Positions 1 through 13,059 of a DNA stretch of 64,000 bases are shown piece by piece. The first letter of the stretch is position 1. Each line of letters opens with the position of its first letter. The DNA lies in NCBI GenBank assembly GCA_022836615.1, contig MU405279.1, positions 1-64,000 of the forward strand, given 5' to 3'. The translations under genes were made by a program, and so were the position numbers. This stretch comes from Annulohypoxylon bovei var. microspora. Its lineage: Eukaryota > Ascomycota > Sordariomycetes > Xylariales > Hypoxylaceae. The notes under the pieces are model-generated. The model did no database searches, had not been told where the DNA came from, and saw nothing but the letters and a program-made list of their open reading frames with translations.

Positions 1-131
1 TAAAAACCATTAATATAAAAATTATAAACGTAATTAAACGTTTAATAAAATAATAATAACGTTTAAATAATTTATTTATAATTAAAAATTATATTTATTA
101 TAATATTATTAAAAAACGTTAATAAATTTTA

Positions 132-383
132 TAATATTATTAAGGTAATATTAAAAGGATGGACGTTAGTCCTAATTAAGCTTAATATAAAACGTTAATC
201 TTAATGAAAAATAACGTATTTAAAAAATTTAAATATATATAAAAATGTAAAATACTTTTAAAGTAAATTTAAAAAATTAAACGTTAATAAATTACCATTT
301 ATTTATTATTATTTTATAATAAACACATTTCGTTTTAATATTCACTTTATATATAATAACTTAAAAAACCTTATATTTTAATA
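132..383 (+). repeat. 5' LTR of element 1, heavily RIP-mutated
   Basis: This 252-bp copy aligns end to end with 6470-6721. I count by eye about 60 differences. All but one are transitions, and nearly all replace G or C of the 3' copy by A or T here, on both strands. The expected terminal TG...CA has become TA...TA. Confidence 0.9.
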
Positions 384-2457
384 ATTTAATGCTTTATATT
401 TATTATTATAAATTATTTATTAAAAATATATTTACGTTATAACATGGTTATTAATATAAAAGCAGTTTTTAAAACCTCTTTTATATTAAATTAAAAAAAT
501 AATTTTAATATTATAAGGTAATAATTTAAAAATGTTAATAAAACGTTTATAAATATTATTTTAAATGATATTAATAATATAATTATTATGTTTTTATTTA
601 TCGAAGTAAATGTTATAATAAAAAAACAACTTAATTAAAAAATTAATGAATTCGAAGTGAAAAATAAATTAAAACGTAAAATTAATTAATTTAAAACTTT
701 AAAAATTAAAATTATTATTAAGGTTAATAATAATTTCTTGTAATTAATAAAATGAAAATATAATAAGAATTTACCGAAATATTATATAACTTTTTTTAAC
801 CTTTAATATAAAAGGGAAAAAGATAATAATGAGGTAAAATTAATAACGTTCTTAGGAAAATTTAAGGTTTATTTCCCTTTAAATTATTATAAAATTAACC
901 GAAAAAAAACTTTATTCGCCATTATTTATTTCGTTAAAAAGGCGTTTAAAAGATGGTTTTACTTTATTATTAAAATAAACAAAAAGCTCGAAAATATTAT
1001 TTAATTAAAAATAAAAAAATGGCTTTATAATTTTATAAAAAATGAAAATATACGCGTATTAAATGCTTTTATTATAATGTAAAAGCTCCATTAAAAACCT
1101 ATTAAATTATTTAACATTTTCTTAAAAAAGTTCGAAACTTTGGAAGTTAATAACTTTAAGTAATATACGGAAAAAACGAAAATATTAAACTTATTAATAA
1201 AGTTTAATTTAAAGTTAAAAAGCGAATATATTAAAAACGGTTTTTTATTAACGCGTGGTAATTTTAAAAGTAAAACGTAATCGTTTAAAATTATTATAAA
1301 CGTTTATTAAAAAAACGCCACGCTTAACGTTATTATTATTAAATAAGTTAAAAAAAAATTTATTCCCACGTTACCGTTTCGATTTAACGTTAATAATAAT
1401 ATAATTTAAATTAAAAAAAAATAAATTAATAATATAAACGGCGTTAATATTAATAACTTTAACACCAAGCCAATTATTACGTAATTATAAGTAACTTATA
1501 ATTTATATAAAAAAAAAAGTTATAAAAAAGTTCATTAACTACTTTAAGCTTTTATATTATAAATGCCAAGCTTATAAACATTACATAAACGTTTATTTAA
1601 AAAATAAACGTAATGTTATAATAAACGTAAATTAAACTTTTATTAACATAAAAAAAGCTCGCGATTTATAATAAAAAAACGGCGTTTTTTGGTTTCGTTT
1701 TAAAGTAATAATAAAGTTAAAATTAAAAGGCATATAAATTAAATTAAAGGCTTTAATTAATACGGGTTTTAATTATAATATGATTTATATTAAACATGTG
1801 TTATTTTCGGTTTAACGTAACTTTAAGTTAAATAAATTAATAAACAAGTTTTTCGGTAAAGGTAAAACTTTGGCACAACTTTATACCATCGTTAAAATAC
1901 AAAACGATATAAAAACATTACATTACATTAGCGGGAACATCGACGTTATTAATAAAAATTATGATTATAATATTTTATTAAAACTACCTTAAATTAATAA
2001 CGTTAACGTAATATTATAAAAGCGTTTATACGAATAACGATATTAATTAAAACCCGAAAACATCGAGTTAATACGTGGAAAAAAAGGATTAAAAAAAACG
2101 ATGTAAAATAATTTTATTACGATGGTAATAATTATTATGGTAATATAAAGAAAAAACCGGACAATTAATAATTATTTTTTATTATAAAAAAGCTTTAATA
2201 AAGTAATAACGAATAACGTTTTTAAAGAATATATTAATTTAATAAACATATTCGATATAAAAAAAACATCGATATTATTTAATTATTAATTATAAAACCA
2301 TTTTATTAATTTCGAAAAAAATAAGAATCTTTTTTTTAGTTTTATATATAATTTAATAAAAAAAAAATTAAAAACTTTTAAGGAATATATTAACATTATA
2401 TTAAAAAAAAGTTAAATTCGATTATCTCGAAACTTCGTAAATGCCTTAATATTATTC

Positions 2458-2649
2458 GTGCTTAAACTAAGAAATAAGTTAAAACTTTATATCGATTATA
2501 AAGCATTAAATAAATTAATGCGTAAAGATCGTACAACGTTATCGTTAATAAGCGAAATTTTAAATCGTTTTATTAATGTAAAACGTTTTACGAAATTTAA
2601 TTTAAAAAATGCGTACCACCGGTTACGTATTAAGAAAAACGACGAATAA
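2458..2649 (+). pseudogene. Reverse transcriptase fragment of element 1
   Basis: A 63-residue open stretch carries the N-terminal part of a Ty3/Gypsy reverse transcriptase: an IDYKALNK block (normally VDYRALN), then FTKFNLKNAYHR (normally FTKLDLKDAYHR). The D-to-N replacements fit G-to-A change. The catalytic aspartates of the first RT motif are therefore altered. The frame continues past the stop at 2647 with further RT motifs down to about 2850, so this is a surviving window in a degraded polyprotein rather than a gene. Confidence 0.9.
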
Positions 2650-5208
2650 AAAACAACTTTTCGTATAAAATATAAACATTTTAAATACCTCGTAATACCG
2701 TTTAACTTAATAAACGCCCCCGCGTCATTTTAATAATATATTAATATTATATTTATTAAATTCATTAACATAATTTACATTATATATTTAAACGATATTT
2801 TTATTTATTTTAACAACCCCGTAAAACACATATAATATGTTCGTAATGTTTTTAAATAATTAAAAAAATAAAAGTTATTTATTAATTTAAAAAAGTACGA
2901 GTTTAATATAAATATCGTTATATTTTTAAATTTTATAATTACGATTAAAAGAATTAATATAAATAAAAATAAAATAATAACGATATTTAATTAATTAATA
3001 CTTTATAACGTCCACGATATTTAAATATTTTTAAATTTCGTAAGCTTTTATAAAAAATTTATCGATAAATACTTTAAAATAATAACCCTTTTAATTAATT
3101 TTTTAAAAAGGAAGTAGCCGGCGCATTTCAACTTTAATAACAAGGTATTAAAAACATTTAATAACTTAAAAAAAAAATTCTCGAAAACCCCGATTTTATA
3201 ACATTTCGATATATAATTATTTATTTATATTAAAATAAATACATCGTAATGAATTATAAGTGTAATGTTATTTTAATAATATAACGATAAATAATATCCC
3301 GTTATTTTCACTTCGAAAAAGCTTTAAAAAATTAAAATATATTATATTATTTTTAATATAAAAATATTAATAATAATAAACTCATTCGAAAAATAATAAC
3401 ATTATTTATTTTATTCATTAAATATAATGAACGTGTTTATTAATCATTTAAACCTTAAGTATATTATAACGAAATTAAAATTAAGTAATAAATAAATTCG
3501 TTAAATAAAAAATTTAATAAAATTTAACTTTAAGATTATTTATAAGCAAGGTAATTTTAATTTTACGGATGGTTATTTATAATAACTTAATTATAAGAAC
3601 GAGAAAAGAAAAATTAAAGCCCGTAAAAATATATTATTAAGGTTTTAAAAGCGATTTTTAAATAATTAAAAAACTTTTCGCGTAATAATAAATAATTTTA
3701 AATTATTTAAACGTAAAATAATAAAAAGATTACGTTCTTTATTATCGCGCATATAATTTAAAAGGTTTAAAGCTTTGTTAATATTTTTAAAAAAATTTTA
3801 AAATAATAAATTAAATTCGATTATTTATAAAAGTAACAAATCCGTAAAAAGGAAAGGTATAAACCATTAATGTAATTATATATAAATCGCTTTAAAAAAT
3901 AACGAGGTTTTTAATACTTTTTTATTTAAAGCTTTTTATAAAAAATAAAGTAAAAATAAATTTATTTCCTTTAATATTTAAAAATTACGACGTAATAATT
4001 ATGACCGATTAATGATAATTTAAAAAATTATTAACGATTTATTAAAATATAAAAATAAGATTTATATTTTAATAATTTTAAAAAAGAAGTTTTTTCGTAG
4101 TTGCCATGATGTTAAATTTTTAAGTCATTAAAACGTATTTAAAATAATTAAACGATTATCGAAATATTATTATTAAAATAATTTAAGGAATAATATAAAG
4201 GATTATATCGGATTTTATGTCATTTACTAAAAAATAAAAACATATAAATACTTATTATATGGTGAGTTTAATTCATTATTAATACCGAATAAATTAAAGA
4301 AAAAATTATTAATAAATTTTATCACCGGTTTACTTAAATTTACCACGCGAAGCAATTAAAAATGCGATAACATATTAATCATTATAAATAAATTTTCCAA
4401 GTATATTTTTTATATATTTATAACGAAAAACTTTATTACCACCGGTTTAACCGACATATTTTTTACCTACATTTTCTTAAAAATAAGTTTATTTAAAAGC
4501 ATTATGTTAAATAAAGGGTTATTATTTACAAGTAAATTTTAATTAACTTTATATTACCGCTTTATTATAAGTTAAAAATTAAATATAACGTTTTATTTAT
4601 AAATTAATAAATAAACCGAATAATAAAACTAAAGCTTTAAACATTTTTTTTATATTTTTTATAATTATAAATAAAATAATTAAATGGAGAAATTAATATT
4701 AACTAAATAAATATATAATATTTTAATTCATTTTATATATAAATAAACATTAACCCACCTTTTTTTTAACTTTACACCGCGTGGTTTTTATAATTTAACG
4801 GCACTTAAATTTAATAAAAATGCGATAAAAAGATTTAAAAAAACCAAAGCTTTTTAACGTGATAAAAAAAAAACAATTATTTTATTATAAACCATTAATG
4901 TTTTTTATATTAAATATTATAATTAAAGCCGAATAAATTAATCGTTTACCATTAAAAATATAATTTTAATATTTACGAAATATATTAATTAATAATAACC
5001 AAGTAAAAAACTTTTAAATAAATTTTTAAAATTTTTTAAAATAAACGAAATTATTAAACATCACGGCATAATATATAAATTAAAATTATTAACATATTAT
5101 AAAATTTATAATATTTTTAATGTTAATAATTTAAAACCTTTCATTCCACGGGATAGCAAGGTCTTAAATATATAAATAATAAATCCCATTTAAAAAAATG
5201 TTTATAAA

Positions 5209-5355
5209 GTTAAAATAATTTTAAGTTATAAAGGTAAAAGTAAGAAAAAAAAATATTTAATTCAATGAATAAAATATAATAATAACGACGATTTGTGGGA
5301 AAAAGTTATTTACGTTTTTATAAATATTAAAATTAATTACGAAAAGGAATTATAA
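5209..5355 (+). pseudogene. Chromodomain relic of element 1
   Basis: The frame starting at 5209 reads a chromodomain-like segment: a VxxIL...YKGKSKKKKYLIQ core, a TGA where the conserved tryptophan codon TGG is expected, then IKYNNNDDLWEK. The LW matches the TW of the usual D-x-TWEP block. This places the element in the chromovirus lineage, whose integrases end in a chromodomain thought to guide insertion into heterochromatin. Confidence 0.75.
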
Positions 5356-6469
5356 AATAAAAAAGCTTTAAAAGTACGACGTTTTTATAAAAATAAAGCT
5401 TAATATTTATTTTTAATACCACTTTTTACATCGTTTTTAACGTTATTTTTAATATTACTTTTATTACTTCCATTATTTAAATCATATAAATTATCACCGA
5501 AATTACCGTTATTATTAAGTTTATTATTATTATTAAGCGTATTTAATTAAGAAAACGAATGGACTTATATAAGTTATTAATAATATAAACATAATATAAT
5601 AAAAATAAATATTATATATGTTAATTAATAACATAATTAATAAAAGTTATTTAAAGTTAAATAAATTCATTAACACCGCGAGTTAATTTATAATAAATGC
5701 CTTCGGTAATATCCGTTAAATAATCCTTATATTTCGTCGCTTCGTTTTACTAACGTTTTACCGCTTTAATTTTATTTAAATTATTATTATTTTTAATCCT
5801 TTATAAAGATTTTTTAATATTACTTTAAGCATTAATAATTACGTTTTAATTTTAAGTTAATTATGATTTAATTATTAAAGTTATATTAATAAAACTTATA
5901 AAGCGAGCTTTAAAATTAACGTTAATGGCGTTTTACGCCGCCTTCGTAATGCGGGCGTAATAATTAAACATTAATATACAATTTTTACGGTTAATAAAAC
6001 ACCGGTAACATTTGTTAAAAACATTATTAATTTCGTAGCATTTAAAATCATTATTATTTACATGTTAATTTACGATATTATAATAATATTATTAATAAAA
6101 AGTTAAATGCATAATAATTTTATTTATGTTAATTATAATGACGTTGTTAAATAAAAAGATTAATTATATAAAAGGATTATGTAATTAACATTTTAAAGGT
6201 AAATTCGTTATAAGTAATGGATTATAAAATGGAAAAATTTCTTAAGGTAATAAAAAGGAAAAAGGCAATACTTATACATTACCGTAGGTTATAAAAAATA
6301 ACGTTATTATTCACATGATAAAAAGCAATTATGTTAAAACAATGAGGTTCACGATAAAGTAAAAATGTTATAAATAATCACACTTTTCTTCGTAGCGACC
6401 TTATACGTAAATCATAACAAATACGAGGCGAATCATAACTTTTAAAAATAAGAGCTTAATTAAAAGGGG

Positions 6470-6721
6470 TGACTTTATTAAGGTAATATTGGAAGGATGG
6501 ACGCTAGTCCCGATTGGGCCTAGTATGGGACGTTAGTCCCAATGAGGGATAGCGTATTTAGGAGACTCGAATATATATAAAGGTGCGAAGCACCTTCGAA
6601 GTAAATTCGAAAGGTTAAGCGTTAATAAATCACCATTCATTCATTGTTATTTTACAATGAACACACTTCGTTTTAACACTCACTTTATGTATAATAATTT
6701 AAGGGGCTTCATATTTTAACA
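6470..6721 (+). repeat. 3' LTR of element 1, largely spared by RIP
   Basis: This 252-bp LTR begins with TG after the purine tract AAAAGGGG and ends with CA. Unlike the sequence on both sides and its 5' partner, it keeps many G and C bases and reads like a near-original copy. Sequence from about 6160 onward is also somewhat less degraded. RIP-level AT richness returns immediately after 6721. Confidence 0.9.
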
Positions 6722-6725
6722 AATA

Positions 6726-6944
6726 TATATAACGGCGTTTAATTATTATTATTTTTAAAATATATTAATGGAATTAATTAATTAATGTTTTAATTATAAA
6801 ATTAATATATAAAGATTTTTTAAAAAAAATTATTTCATGGTTTTTTTTTTTTTAATTTTTCATTTTAAATATTTTTATTAATAAAATATATAGTTTTATC
6901 GTTATATAAACTTTATTTTAATTAAAAACTTATTCACCGTAATA
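6726..6944 (+). repeat. 5' LTR of element 2
   Basis: A 219-bp copy paired with 12841-13059. It is more AT-rich than its partner, with C/T and G/A differences. Terminal TG...CA appears converted to TA...TA in both copies. Confidence 0.82.
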
Positions 6945-9900
6945 TAATATTTAAAGTTATTTATTTGTTTTATTTTTTTAATTTAAAAATTTACTTTTAA
7001 AATTTTTTTTTTTTTTAAATATATAAACGTTTACGTATTAATTTGATTTTTTTTAAATTACGATACATTTAAAACTTTATTTTTAATTCGCATTTAATTT
7101 TTAAAAGTTTTTATTTTCTTAAACGAAATTTTTTATATTAATGGTTATAAAGTTTTACTTTTATTCGTAATAAAACACCTTTTAATATTATTTATTTTAT
7201 TATTAATTAACGATGGTATTTAAATTATTAAATAAAAGCTTTAATAAAAACGTTAAATTATTTATTAATTAAATTAATTAATTAAAATTTATTTTTATTT
7301 TTTTAATTATATAACTTTAAATTAATAAGTTTTTATTTATAATTAAAAAAAAAATTTTAATTTTAAAAAAAATGTTAAAACTTTTAATAACTCGAAAAAC
7401 CACTTAATTAATTACTTAATAACGAAATTAAAAACTTATTTTTCCTTTTAAAAAAAAAAAGAAAAAAAAAGTTTTATTTATTAATAAATTTTTTAATTAA
7501 AACGAACATGTTTTTTAACCGAACTTATAATAAAACTTTACCACCCCGTTTTTAAGGTTTAATATAACAAAGGCAAATCCATTCCAAGTTATATTATCCG
7601 TTATTTTAAATAAATTAATAATGTTAAAAAATTAATTACGGATCGTTTTTTTTCCTTTTACCCTTTTTATTTTTTTTTTTTTTTTCGCTTTTTTTAACGT
7701 TTTTTATTTTTTCACTTTAATTTATACGTTTAAAGATTTAATTATCCTTTTAATGGAATAAAATAACGAACCCGAAAAGTTAAATAACTTTTAACGCACC
7801 CCCGGAATATAATTAATAATTTTATTTTTATTTTCGTTAAAAATTTATATTAAAAACCCGTATTTTTTATTAAATGGATTAAATTTTACGTTTAAAAAAT
7901 GGGAAATAAATACGAAAAATAAGTTTTAAATTAATTAATAAAAATTCCTTAAAAAATATATTTAACTTACGTAATTTTATTTATTTATTAAAAGTAAAAT
8001 TAAATCGATTTTTTAATTTTTTTTTATTAAAAATAACATTAATTAATATATTAAAATTAAATAAATATATAATTTATTAAAGTTATTATATAATAATTTT
8101 AACGTTAAAACTTAAATTAAAAATAACTTTTATAAGCTTAATATGTAATTAAACGAGTAATTTTTTAAATTTTACGCGCTTTTTATATTATTAATAAATA
8201 AAAAAAAAATCTTAATATCCGAATAAAAAAAAAAATTAAACCGCCGGTTAACTATTAATTTTTACATTTAAGCATTTTATTATTATTTAAATAAAAAAAT
8301 AAAGTTTATTAAATTTAAAAACTTTTATTTAACGTTAACTTAATAATGCGCCGAAGTTATTTAAAAAAAAATTAATCTTATAATTTTTTAACTTTAATTT
8401 AAGGTTAAAGTTACTTTTAATGTTATAAAAATAATTTTTATTAATTTTAATATTCCTCGTTTAATAATAAAAATTATAACTTAAATATATACGAAAAAAC
8501 CTTTTTAAGTTCCTTTAATTCCCCGTTAACGCAACGTTTTCGTAACGTTTAACATTAATTTAATTTATTATTTTTATAAGTAAAAAGGTTACTTTTTTAA
8601 TAATTACTTAACGTATAATATAAAAGCCGGAATAATAACCACCATTTTAAAAAAAAAAATAACGGAATATAATAAAAACGACGTTAATTTAAAATTAAAA
8701 GAAAATAACGTTTAAATAAAGCTTTTAATTTAAGTTCCCTTTTATATATTTATTTATTAATATTTACTTTTATTAATTTTAATTTTTTTAACCTTATAAT
8801 AAAAAGATTATAATTCGTGATTAATATATTAATTTATTTGTAAAACGTAAACGTAATAATAATAATATAAACGTTAATAAATATCGGAATATAAATGTAT
8901 ATAATTATTAATTAACGAAACGCATGTTTAATAATAAATATATAAGATTTTTTTATTATTTAATTTAATTAATCCATTATAATAAAAAGTTTTAATAAAT
9001 AAATTATTAATCGGATTAATGAAGTAATTTATATTAATATTTAAATGTAAAGTAAAAATTTTTATAACGTATTTATTTTTTTAATAAACTTAAGAAATTA
9101 TTCTTAATTTTAAATAATATTAAAATTTAAATTTTTAATAAAATATAATATTATATTAAATAATTAATGTTAATAATTAATTTTCCTTAAATTATTATTT
9201 CTTTATTATTATTATACCTTTAATATTACGTTGAAATTTTTTATTTTTTAAAGAAACGTGGATAAAATTACATAAAAAAATATGGAATGTTATAATTACT
9301 TTTAATTTTATGTTTTAAAAAAAAAATAAACCATTATAACATTTATATATTTTATAATAAATTTTATAATTAAAATAAATCGATAACTTTTTATTATTAT
9401 CCCGTTTTTTTTTTTTTAACTTTTTATTAAACCTTTAATGCATTTTATATTATTATTTATTATAAACGTTTATTTAATTTTAAACTTAATGTTTATTAAA
9501 AAAATGTTACGTTTTTAATGGAATTTTAACGTAATTTACGGGTTATTAAATACTTTTATTTTATTTTATTAAAAATTTAATTTAACTTTTAAAGAAAAAT
9601 TATAATAAAAAAATAACTTTATTTAAAAACAAATTATAAAAAAGCTTTTTTTTTATTTATATAATTTAATTAAAATGTTTTTAAAAAAAAATAACGATTT
9701 ATTACCGTTTTATTAATTTTTTAATTATAAAATAAATTTAAAAAAAAGTATTAATTTTATTAAGTTATATTTTTTTTATAATATAAATATAAAATACCTA
9801 CGGGTTTTAAAAGAATATTTATCGAATTATTTACGTAAAAAATAAATTATATTTAATACGATTAAATATAAATTTTTTGTTTTTTTTACGAAAAAGTTAA

Positions 9901-12479
9901 AAAATAACTTAAAGTTTTATATTAATTATTAAAAATTAAACGTTTACATTAAAAAAGATTATTATTTTTTCCTTTTAATTAATGAAACATTAAAAAAAAT
10001 CTTTAAAATTAAAGTTTTTATAAAACTTAATATTTATTAAGTTTTCCACCGCATTAAAATGGACCCCGCTTTAAAAAACCTTATTACTTTTTAAACTTAT
10101 TTCGGATCGTATAAATATCGCGTGCTTTTTTTTAAATTAAGTAATGGGTTTAATGCGTTTTAAAGGTATATTAACCAAGCTTTTTTTTCATTTTTTAATA
10201 ATTTTTACACGGCGTATATAAATAATATTTTAATTTATTTAAAAAACCTATTCCTTTATAAATATTATATATAATAAATGTTAAAATACTTACGTTTTAT
10301 TAATTTACAAGTTAATATTTAAAAAAATAAATTTTCGGTTACGAAAATTAAATTCTTAAGGTTTATTATTTTTATTTCCGGCGTAACCGTTAATTAAAAT
10401 AAAATTAAAGTAATTTAAAACTAAAAAACACCTTTCCGGGTTTAAAAATTTTAATTATTTTTAAGTTTTTATAATTTTTATCGGCAATTTATATCGAAAT
10501 ATAATTAAATTATAAAACTTTTACATTTTTTTATTATTACTTCGTATTAAATTTAAATTAATAAACATATTAAAGCGTTTAAAACGTTAAAAATAACCTT
10601 AATTATTTTTTTAATTTTAAAGTATTTTTATGAAAATTAAAAAATTAAGTTAAAAATTAATGCCTTTAATAAAATAATTTTTGGAATTTTTTTATAATTA
10701 AACGAATTAAAGGATTAACATTTAATAACTTTTTTTTTTAAAATAATAATCCCTTTAAAATATAATTATTTTATTTATAATAAAAAGTTTCTTATTATTA
10801 TAATAATAATGAAATTTTAAAAATATATATTTGTTTTATTAAATAATAAATTCGATATATTTATAAATTATTAAACGTTATAATATTTTATTATTAAAAA
10901 AATGTTAAATTCCCGTTAAATTAATTGAAATAAATATTTATTTTAATTTAATTATGAGTTATATTATTATTTAAAAAAGGAAAATGTAATAATTAATATT
11001 TTATTTTAAAAAGTGGTTAACTTAATTATTTAAAAAACGATTAAAAAATATAATTAATTTATTATTTTATTGCTTTTTTTAATGTTTTACGGTGGAATAA
11101 ATCCTTTATAATTTTTGGTTAATAAGTTTTTAACGAATTTATTATCTTTAAATTTTTAATGTATTTTAATTACGGTGAAAATCTTTAAAAAAAAATTATT
11201 TTAAAGTATTAAATTAATTAATGTTATTTTAACGGTTAATTAAAATGTTATTAAATTGAAAACGTAACGCGAACGAATTAAAAAAAAAAAAAACGGGTAT
11301 ATTTTATAAAATAAATTATTACTTTTAAAAAAAAAATTAATAATTTTAAATAACGGGGAATTTTATATTAAATTATGCGATAAATTTTATCGTCCTTTAA
11401 ATCGAACATATTTAAATCGAAATAAAATACGTGTAATAATGTTAAAAAAATATTTATAATTCGGCATAAAAACGTTTATAAATTATTATTATATTTATTA
11501 TAAATAATGTTAAAAAAGTTAAAACCTTAAGGTTAAATTAATAAATTTATTTTAATTACTTTTTATTAACGAATAAATGTGGTAATATATTTTAATAAAT
11601 TTTAAATTTATATTCCTTAATTATAAAAAATTCGATTTAATTTTAATGATCGTTAATTAATTAAATAAAAAACTTTTTTTATTACCTACGTATAAAATTT
11701 ATACCGTTACGTAATTCGTAAATTTATATTATAAATATATTTAACGTATTTATAAAACCTTTAAAATAATTACGTTTAATAAAAGTTTTTAATTTATAAT
11801 TATTTTTTTAAATAAATTAACCAAGTTTATTAAAATGGACTTTTATAAATTAATAACGAAATATTTATAATTTAACGGTTAAACGAAAATTTTTAACCAA
11901 TTTATTTAAATAAAATTATAACTTTTCGTGGATTATTTTTAAAATAATTAATCGGAAATATTATTTTACTTAAATTTCGCGTACGCCATTTAACCGCATT
12001 TAAATATAAAGCTTTTTTTTGTAAAAATGAAAATAAAATTCGTTTTAAAAATAATTTTTAATTAATAAACTTGTATTCGTAAATCCAAAACCTTTTAAAA
12101 AAAGCTTAATTATATCGTTATTTAATCGTTAACGAAACGCCGAACCTTTATTATATAATGGGTCCGTGAAAACCTTTTATTAATATAAAATTATTAAAAC
12201 GAATAAATTAATAAAAAAAAACGGTTAATAAATTAAATAATAAACGATTAAATGTATATCCGTAAAAGTAATTAATAAATAAATCGCTTTTATAATAACT
12301 TAAATTACTTAATAATAAATTTTTTTAAAATGTTAACGAAGTTTTATTATAATATTTTTAAAATTAATTTACTTTTAAATATAAAAATCCATTAAGTTTT
12401 AAATGCGAGCCGGTTAATTAAAGCTTTAAATAACTTAATTTTAAAGTAAATAATAAATTTCTTGCTTTTAATAAAAATC

Positions 12480-12680
12480 GACGGGGAATAAAAGTATAAA
12501 GTATTTAAAATATTAAGCTTTAAATTTTTTAAAAAAAAGCTTTAATATAAAATAAATTAAATAAATTATGACCCCGACCCGACGTGGTACTTTTTTAAGA
12601 ACTTTTTTAACGCATTAATTAAAATAAAAAACTTTTATAACTTATATTCCGAAGCCGCCGATCCCCCAGCCAAACTTTAA
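12480..12680 (+). pseudogene. Chromodomain relic of element 2
   Basis: One frame reads to a natural-looking stop at 12678. It shows a KYKVFKIL start, a KKL.YKIN.INYDPDPTWY core with TAA codons where Gln and Trp are expected, then a KNFFNAL helix and an acidic, proline-containing tail. The conserved DPDPTWY block is intact. This is the usual C-terminal chromodomain of fungal chromovirus polyproteins. It is clearly different in sequence from that of element 1, so the two elements belong to separate families. Confidence 0.82.
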
Positions 12681-12840
12681 TAATAAATCGAAACCGCTGT
12701 GGAAAATAAAATATTAAAGGTAATGGATGAAAATAATTTACCTACCGTAAGAAAAAAAAAAATTAAAGGAATAAATTATAAACGCATTAATAAATAATTT
12801 ATTTTTTTTATAAATTAAAATTTTTTTTTAAAAAAAAGGT

Positions 12841-13059
12841 TATATAATAACGTTTAATTACCGTTACTTTTAAAGTATATTAATAAAGTTAATTAATTAA
12901 TATTTTAACCGTAAGGTTAATATATAAAAACTTTTTAAAGGAAATTATTTTATGGTTTCTTTTTTTTTAATTTTTTATTTTAAATATTTTCGTTAATAAA
13001 ATATATGGTTTTACCGTTACATAAGCTTTATTTTAATTAAAGACTTGCTCGCCGTAATA
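12841..13059 (+). repeat. 3' LTR of element 2
   Basis: A 219-bp copy matching 6726-6944 without gaps. It follows an A-rich purine tract (12831-12839). It retains somewhat more G and C than the 5' copy, for example in its last 30 bases. Confidence 0.82.

Larger units (their letters stand above)
132..6721 (+). mobile_element. Ty3/Gypsy chromovirus LTR retrotransposon 1 (RIP-inactivated)
   Basis: The element is bounded by two 252-bp LTRs (132-383 and 6470-6721) that align without gaps. Domain relics run in the Ty3/Gypsy order on the plus strand: an aspartic protease remnant near 1747-1800 (ALINTG context), reverse transcriptase at about 2440-2850, RNase H at about 3190-3600, integrase at about 4110-4640 and a chromodomain at 5209-5355. 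The YxDD box reads YLND, consistent with a G-to-A change. A purine tract AAAAGGGG sits directly before the 3' LTR at 6462-6469. No convincing target-site duplication is visible. Every coding domain carries stops, so the element is dead. Confidence 0.92.
6726..13059 (+). mobile_element. Ty3/Gypsy chromovirus LTR retrotransposon 2 (RIP-inactivated)
   Basis: Two 219-bp LTRs (6726-6944 and 12841-13059) align at a constant offset of 6115 bp with no indels. Reverse transcriptase is readable at about 9911-10290: the YINY..KLN block, a KKDYYFFLLINETL block, the VFHRIKMDPALKNLITF block, FGSYKYRVL, and a catalytic box reading AYINNILIY. RNase H-like sequence follows at about 10420-11050 and integrase-like sequence at about 11380-12100. 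A chromodomain ends the polyprotein at 12480-12680. The bases flanking the LTRs (6721-6725 and 13060-13064) agree at four of five positions and may be a decayed target-site duplication. The element lies 4 bp from the end of element 1. Confidence 0.88.
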
